From positions 8,107,452 through 8,171,451 of the forward strand of contig OU862933.1 of the NCBI GenBank assembly GCA_917880885.1: DNA of 64,000 nt, given 5' to 3'. The notes under the pieces are model-generated. The model made no database searches. It saw nothing but the letters and a program-made list of their open reading frames with translations, and had not been told where the DNA came from. The translations under genes and the position numbers were made by a program. The stretch comes from Limnephilus marmoratus. Taxonomy: Eukaryota > Arthropoda > Insecta > Trichoptera > Limnephilidae. This document shows, in pieces, positions 43,601-52,168 of the stretch (position 1 is the stretch's first letter; each line of letters starts with the position of its first letter).

Positions 43601-46600
43601 TTATACCCAGCTTGAGTACACCGTATCACCACCAAAAAGTATACTTAGTGTATAATTTTCAGTTAAAAGTCGACTTCATTAATTCTTTTTAATAGATTTT
43701 TTATTTCTTACCAAAAGTATAATAAAAGTATTTAAAGTGAAATAGATCAGAGGATAAGTCACGCACCTAACCAGGAACACCAACTAGGTACCTACATACT
43801 AAGTTTAATAAAATATTAAGTTTAATAAAAATACACAAGATAATCATTGGCACTTTCGTCTAAATTACCTTTGATGTGTATTTACCAAGAGAATGGCGCT
43901 ATAGAAATAATCCGATCAATTTTATTTATCAAATAAATAAATAAATCGATGACAATATTACGATTTACTAAACGTCAAATACGATTATAAAACGCCTAAT
44001 ATGAATTCCGGCCTGTGCATAACTGATCTACTTTAATTAGAAATAAAACAAATATTCACAATCTTCACAGGGGGATTCTTGAACCGGTCCCCGCGATTAT
44101 GGTATAGATGGTTCAAGTGCGCATGCGCGGATCCCTAAAATCACATACAAAAATATTCAGCGCGCGCAAAAACTTCATTTTAGAAGGAATACATCGCCGT
44201 GTTGTCCCCTAACTGCGCAGTAGTCAGTGCGCACAGTCAAGCGGGCGCTAGTACCTAGTACCTATGCGTCGAGTCGAGTCCGAAGTGGCCGACCGGTCGC
44301 GTTTCGCATTAGTATTAGTTTAGTTAGTATGCTCAATGCTATAAGGAAGAAAGGAGAGCGATCGCACGTTTGTTCGCAGAAATATCTCAAATTTCGAGCC
44401 TAAAAATTATCCAAATTAATTTTTTAGATTATATTTCTAAGCGCAATGACACTTTTATGTTGAGAACGCATTCATTATTTTTTGTGAACACAAAGAATTG
44501 TCAATTTTTTCTTGGTATGTTTCTGGAATAACTGGTGGGGACTGTCCCCATGGTCCCCTTATGGAGAACCGTCACTGCAGATACATCCCAGTGGCGTAGC
44601 TAGGCAAGGGTGGCACCTGGGGCGGATAAAGTGGTGTCACCCCCCCCCCCCAATTTCAGAAATATCCTTCGTAATTTCCCCCCCCCCCCCCCCCCCCCCG
44701 TCGGGTGGCACCCGGGGCGGTTCACCCCCCCTCGCTAAGCTACTGCATAGTCCGCAACTAGAATTTTATACCTGCACTTTGAATAAGAGAATGTTTTCCT
44801 TCGAAATATGTCATCAGATGAATCCAGTTAAAATTTTACATTGTGAACACAAAACTGGTTTAAATTAAATCTGTATGCGGCGCATTAAAATTACACTCAG
44901 AACAAGAAAATGGTTACTCTTTGATTCTGGCAGCATATATAACTGCAACTAGAATTTTATAACTGCACTTCGAATAAGAGAATGTTTTCCATGGAAATAT
45001 TTCATCACATGAATCCAACTGGAATTTAACATTCTGAACACAAAACTGGTTATTTATAATTATGAATATCTGTATGCGGCGCATTAAAGCTATACTCAGA
45101 ACATGAAGATAAAAACTTTTGCAAGAAAGGAAATTCTTTTTGAAATTCAGTGAACTACAACTTCGCTTTTTCGCGCTCGGCGGCATGGTCAACTATTTTT
45201 TTGATTTGATTTTTAAATGACAAATACGGGTTATCAATTCCATACTACACTGGCACTCTTTGGCGTATCTAAATAAACCAATCCCTAGGTCGATATCTTC
45301 GGGCCTTTTCTAGGGACAAGTTTTGTCAACAACTTAACCACAGATGAACGGAAATGATTGGATGAATGATTGCCTCATTGAAAATATACAAACACGAGAT
45401 ACTCTTTGGAGGAAATGGAAAAACTCACCTAACAACAAAACATATGAAATGGATTTCAAAAAATACAGAAATAAATTAAATAAACAAATAATAAACACAA
45501 AAAAATTATACTATAACTATAAATTTAATCACTGTTTTAAAGACATTAAAAAAACTTGGAATGAAATTAATAAAACTTTAGGAAGGAAAGATAAATCCGG
45601 TTGTGATGAAGTCATATCAAAATATTTCTTAAAATCCAAATCGAAAGATGCAGTGGCAGAAAATTTTGCAGACTTCTTTGATGAGGGGGTAAATAAGTTA
45701 TTACATGTATGTGATGTCCGAGCGTCAGAATACACGCCGGAATATTTAAATCACACAATGTATCTACCACGAGCAAATAAAAAGCAAATCGAATTAATTA
45801 TCGGAGGTATGAAAAATTCCAAGACACCAGGCATAGATTTAATTCGTATGTATGATTTGAAAAAACATGTTAAATTACTTAGTCCTATAATCGCACACTT
45901 AATTAACAGAATAATTGATACGGGCCATATTCCCGATGAACTAAAATATAGCATTGTAAGGCCTATCTTTAAAAATGGAAATCACTCTTTAATAAACAAT
46001 TACAGGCCGATTTCCTTACTTCCTGCATTAGAAAAAATCTTAGAAAAATATATATCAATAAATTTAGATAAATACTTAAATAATCTGAGTATCATTGATG
46101 AATGCCAGTATGGCTTTCAAAAAAATAAAAGTTGCGATAAATTGCTCGAAAAATTTTCTAATCATATAAATTCACAACTAAACTGTAAACAACATGTATT
46201 GGTTCTATTTATTGATTTCTCAAAAGCTTTCGACACACTTAGCCATTTACAAATAATTAAAGTACTTGAATTTATAGGTATCCGGGGTAAACTCCTCTTA
46301 TTCTTCAAAAACTATTTGTCAAATAGAAAAATGAGTGTGAAGATTCTAAATATAATTAGTAAATCAAGATACATCAAATCGGGAGTACCGCAAGGGTCAA
46401 TTCTAGGTCCAAAATTATATATTATATATGTAATATTTTCAAAAAAGCTCGTCGATTCATTTTTGCTGATGATACTGCTCTTGTTGTATCAAATGAAAAT
46501 CCTGAAATAGCTATACAAGAATTACAAAGAGATTTTAACGAGCTTCTCAAATGGGCTCATGATGTAGGATTAATTATTAATGTTAAAAAAACCAAATGCA

Positions 46601-49600
46601 TGTACATAAAATCACCAAGTTTGAAAATGTGGAATGTTCCTAAAATAACCGCTCATAGCTTTGACTGTATACATAGAGGAATTGTTAATGTTTGTGACTG
46701 TGAAAAAATCGATTTTACAAATGAATATACTTATCTGGGAATAATTGTTGATAACAATTTTAAGTGGGATAAACAAGTGGCTAAAATTTGTAACCAGCTC
46801 AGATCCTTAGCTAGTATTTTTTACAAATTAAAATTTATTTTGCCTCATTGTACTCTTAAACTCATATATTTTTCTATGGTCGAATCTATCCTTAGATATG
46901 GTATTCGAACTTGGGGACATGCAAGCACTACTTACATTAAATATATTGAAAATTTACAAACTGCCATAATTAAAAAAATTGTCACAACAAATATTTACAA
47001 ACAGAGACATAACTTAAAATTACTGTATGGCTCAGAGAGCCTACTTACAATAAAAGGTCTTCACTGGTTCACTACTATTATGGACAATATGGGGGAAAGC
47101 CCTTACAAACACCTACTTGTACACAAACATACCACAAGATTCAGAGAAGGAAAGGGCCTAAAAACTCCTCGAATATTAAATAAATATGGAAGCCGTACTC
47201 TTGAATATCTAATACCAGTGATTTTCAATAAAATTAATAAAAACATAAAATTTGAAAAAAATGAGAGACTATGTCCTAAAATGATAAAACTATGGTTAAT
47301 GAACGAAAACTCCATGTATCTTTGAATATCTTAATATAGCTGCCTACATATCTTGTTATTAGGCAGGTATATTGAAATATCTTATATATTTATAGCTGTA
47401 AGTTAAACTATCTAATATTACTATGTGATCTATTCTAATGTTTCCTTAAAAATATAAATGTATTTACAAATATTTTCTTAGATATTATATTAAGAATGTT
47501 TAAATTGTTAGAACCTGCAGACAAGCTGCCATATGACAGCTTTGTGGGTCTACTCAAATTTTTTATACAAAATGTATTCTGAAATTTAATAAATAAAAAA
47601 AAAAAAAAAAAAAAAATTAAAATAGATTAACATTGTGAAAGTTTATTTGTCTACCATAGACAATATTACAAAAATATGGGAATGCGGGACATGCGGGACG
47701 CTTTACACGATTTGCGGGATTATTTCATTAAATATTTCAATGCGGGACTACAACCGTCAATGCGGGACGGTCCCGCAGAATGCGGGACGGTTGGCCGCCT
47801 TATTCAAAAAGCAACTAGCAAACTAAATATACAGACCCTACAAAGTGTAGTACATACCAATATAAAATTAACTACACAGTTGTTGCATATGTGATTGATC
47901 AGTCGCTATCCCCGGAGGCGAATGTTGCATGTGATCCAAAAAGTTTCCTAAAACACATAGCTTATGTCAAAACATTGTGACATTGTTGCTTTAAAAAGGT
48001 CAGCATTGTAAAGGTTAAACATTACGATTGTTAATCTTTACAACGCTAATCTTTTTAACGCAATATATCTCATCATGCGGCACGATTTGCTTATAAAGTA
48101 TGTGTTTTAGTGAAGTGCATCACATATGCGACATCCGCATCCATCAGGTTAAATAAAACATTATTTTTCAAAACATTTTAATACACTTTAATACTTAATA
48201 TATCAAAGGCTAGCTTTACACTCACAAGTTTTTTCCCGTAAATCGCTCACGTAAGCGATTTATGGTCAAATTACCAATATAAATGACACCAAAAGTCACC
48301 TAGGTAACATACTTTATAGCAAGTTACAGAACTTGTTCTTTCAGAAGTTTTTTGACAGGTCTAATCGCGTCCGCGCGAATTTCCAGCCTTTTCACAGCTT
48401 ATAAAATCAGTTTGATAAGCTGAGAGACTTGCCGCAAGAAATAGTACCAAAATGTGCTGTTGCGAAATGTCAAAAATTAAAAGACGGTTGTTTTCATAGG
48501 ATTTTTTTTTCCTATAAAATTAGTAAGTATTATTCATTTCCACTTATTTAAGTTTTCAGAAAATGAGCATCCTTCTATTCAATTATCGGTGTAATCCATT
48601 CTAATCTCAATGTTTCTGTTTTTAACATTACATATTTGAATTCGAAGTCGCTTGCTGTCTTTCGGATAAAATGAAATAACTCCATTAATTTCCGTCTTTG
48701 ACGGCACAAAAGCGCATGGAGAAATGTTTAATTAAAACCAAATTCTATTTCAACATTTTATTTGGGTCTTTTTGCCTTTATTGACAAAATTGCATAAATT
48801 TGACAATAGCAGGATCGTTGTTGACAGGAGTCATCTTACTGCAAGTTTACAGTCACATGAGCAATTACACAGGTTGAACTTCCGAACAGCTTCCGTGAGC
48901 ATTAATTACCACAATTCGGACGCATATGTAAAAGCTCCTGTGAGTAAGTTGTCAAAAATTTCCATTAAATCGTAAATTTTACTTACGAGTGTAAAGTTAG
49001 CCCAAGAGTGGCTTGGATATAAGTTAATATGTGTAACACTACATAATAATAAAAACAAGCAAAGGAAATTCTTAAATACAGAACGATCGAAGATTGGTTC
49101 AGATTCCTACGAGATATGTATAATATTCATTTAAATAAGTGAGTAATCAAAACAATGTTTTGAACCGTCTTAATTCCTGAAATATTAAGATTATATAACA
49201 ATATTATTATTAACAGATTTCACGCAGTTTTTTTATTTATTTGAGAAGGTGATTATACAAAAAAGTTTTAAGGTTACTTAAAGAGTTGTTCATATAAAAT
49301 CCACTAATCATATAAAACTAGTAGATAAAAACCCGCTCTGCAGGTTTTTGCTGCTAGGCCCTGCGGGCGGTTTTGGTTCGGCTTTCGCCCAGTTTAAGTG
49401 TTGGTGACCATTTTATAAATCCAATAGGAACTGTTTCCAAAAATAGCCAGTTCCTCGGGTCCAGTGACAGCTAGTCACTGGGACAAATCGCGCCGCCAGG
49501 CAATGACGTCATATATAATATGTAGATGGTATTATTATTCACAACTGCCAGTTACAATAATAATCATACCATCCATCCCATCTCTCCATACCAAGAGAGA

Positions 49601-52091
49601 TCGACGAAAATACAAATCCAATAGTACTAATGCCTGCCAGCCGACGCTTCTAACGTTAGCTGTTAACGTAAGTGGCGCTATCTTTTGGCATTGCTATAAT
49701 TCGGTTCTATTACCAAAAGTAGATTTGTAACAAACTACATGTACGAAAACAGTTTTGCGTAACACGCGGCGTCAGAGTTGTATTCCTATTCGGAGCCTTA
49801 AATTTCAAAGGCCTGTTTTTGCGTAACACGCGGCGTCAGAGTTGTATTCCTATTCGGAGCCTTAAATTTCAAAGGCAGAGACGTTGGCGTAATAATAACG
49901 TCAGATATTTATAAACTAAACTAAATTCTATAACAAAAATTCACCCACGATAGGCATGTCGAAAGTGAAAAAAAATATCGATGTATCGATATTTATTAAA
50001 ATATCAATATCGACGTCGATATATCGAGGGAAAAATATCGATATATCGGTCAAATTTTCAAGAGATTTTGCGTTTTTAAAATAATAGTGTATTCAGCTCA
50101 ATATTATCAATAGTAATTTTTGTACACCATGTGTTTTTTTAATGTACAAAAATCTCAATAAAAATGAAGGTATTTTTATCACTATTCATTTTTATTACGA
50201 AATAATTACAAAAATATCAAAAACTAAAAAGCTGTCTTCTAACTTATATGTAAACTGAGACACATACAAAGTTTGTATGCGTCTCAGTAACATTCTATTG
50301 GCGTATTAATCTGTCAAAAAGGACTTCTTGTTTGGAACAAGGTATAGTCAATAATCATAGACAATTGGGAACCAACACATAGGAATGACTTAGAAAAAAA
50401 TGTCGAAAAATAGCTTACATTTCTATGTATGTACCTACATACATGAGATAGTATTGGTGATCACAAATACTAATGCAAAGACAATAGACTTGTAAGCTAT
50501 TAATAGTTAAAATTTCAACAGCCAGATGTCATGACCCAATACAGTTACTTTTTTCCGTTCGTTCCTATACGGTTTTAAATTCTAGTGACTTTAAATACAT
50601 AAATTTAAAAAAAAAATCGTTTTGGATACAATTTTCGATATTGGATATTTTGTATCGATATATCGGATCAAAATATATCGGCTAAAAATATTGATATATT
50701 GAATTAAAAATATCGATATATCGATACTTTTTCAACAAGCCTAACCCACGAAGAACATCCCTAGCATAGCGGGTGAAATAATACAAAAAAAAATCATTTC
50801 AGAAATGATATTCAATAGCATCTTTCATCTTGTCACGCTACACTGTATTAGAACTGGCTGTGAAATGATAACAGGATAAAACATAACTTTGACAAAGCAG
50901 AACATGATAGGAAAGAATAGATTAGGATAGTTTTTTTTCTCGACTTTTCTCCTTTGTTCCTTTTTGCCACTGTCTTGTTTTGTCATGGAAGCGTGTTAAA
51001 ACACAACATGAAACAACATTTTCATAGTAACCTTCATCGAATAAGACAGGTTTTTCATTGGACCATTTGTAGAAATGAAACAGCCAATGGTTTATCGTGT
51101 CCTCATGACAGAGTATTAGGGTTTTAGAAGCTGAAGTTGACCGTATTGATGACAGGAAGAGGACGGTTTGAACAGTCTTCCCAAGGCCGCCCTCATCATT
51201 TAAAATTACTCCGCCACCCTGGAAAAGATATTCAAACAATAATGAACTGTTGCAGCTACTGAAATTCATAATGCCGTACTGTAATGGATAATTATTATAA
51301 CATTATTATGGATAGTACGGCAAGGACTGAGGACTGGAGGCGAATGGCAAAGGTCCGCATTTGTGGAGGCCAAATCACATACTGGGATGCAGCGCCATAT
51401 GATATTATTATGAACTAAGAAATGATACCTTGCATGAGATAAAAAACATCAAAGAAAGTAAACACTTTGTGGCTTGACATTATACAGAATGAAACAAGTT
51501 CTTTGTTAAAAACCACTTTTTGATTTATATTTGTCGACCGGTTTTGGTTGAATACAACCTTCTTCAGGACAATAATTTTTAAACAATAGTTTACTTATTA
51601 TATGTTTTTGTCCTGAAGAAGGTTGTGTTCAACCGAAACTGGTTGACAAACATAAATCAAAATAAAGTGGTTTTAAACAAAGAACTTGTTTCATTCTAGA
51701 TAAAAAAAAAACATCTTTTAAACCGAAAGACATACATAAAATGTATTGAAAAGTTAGAAGAATTAGGAACAATAGAGGAATAAGAGCCCGCGCAGACAGC
51801 AAGCGTTCCGCATTCTTTGTAAGTAGTTGACCACTATAGCATCGTGCAGACACAGCGGCAGTCAGACCGCGCCGGTAAGTGTGAATGCTTGCGTTCTATT
51901 GTCAGAATTACAAAGAACTCGTGGAACGCCTCGCTCACAAGATGACTGACACCGAAAAATTAATTGATCTAGTAAGGGAAAGGCAGTTTTTATATAATCT
52001 TAGTGACACAGACTATATTATTATATAATAATATTATTATATTTATTATTTTATAATTATAATTTATAAATGTCCGGGTTAAATTTTCCCC

Positions 52092-52168
<77 letters not shown>

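Larger units (their letters stand above)
43345..45125 (-). mobile_element. zinc-finger-bearing repeat with nested hAT-like insertions
   Basis: Minus-strand finger-like tracts (complement of KPFSCSEC-type sequence) occur at 43370-43400, 44790-44940 and 45000-45110 with the phrase tctttgattctggcagca, also present in the 10826 element. Between them sit a hAT-like element (43410-44573) and a short one (44589-44754). Confidence 0.55.
51490..51702. mobile_element. Penelope-type inverted terminal repeat pair
   Basis: Two arms (51490-51595 and 51607-51702) are reverse complements, sharing acaagttctttgttaaaaac and ccttcttcagga, with about 12 bp between them. Each arm encodes a hammerhead-like fold. 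No internal protein remains. Confidence 0.75.

Noticed and set aside
47676..47792. CRISPR-like spaced repeats
   Set aside because: Repeat is only 8 bp, spacing is irregular, and the genome is eukaryotic.
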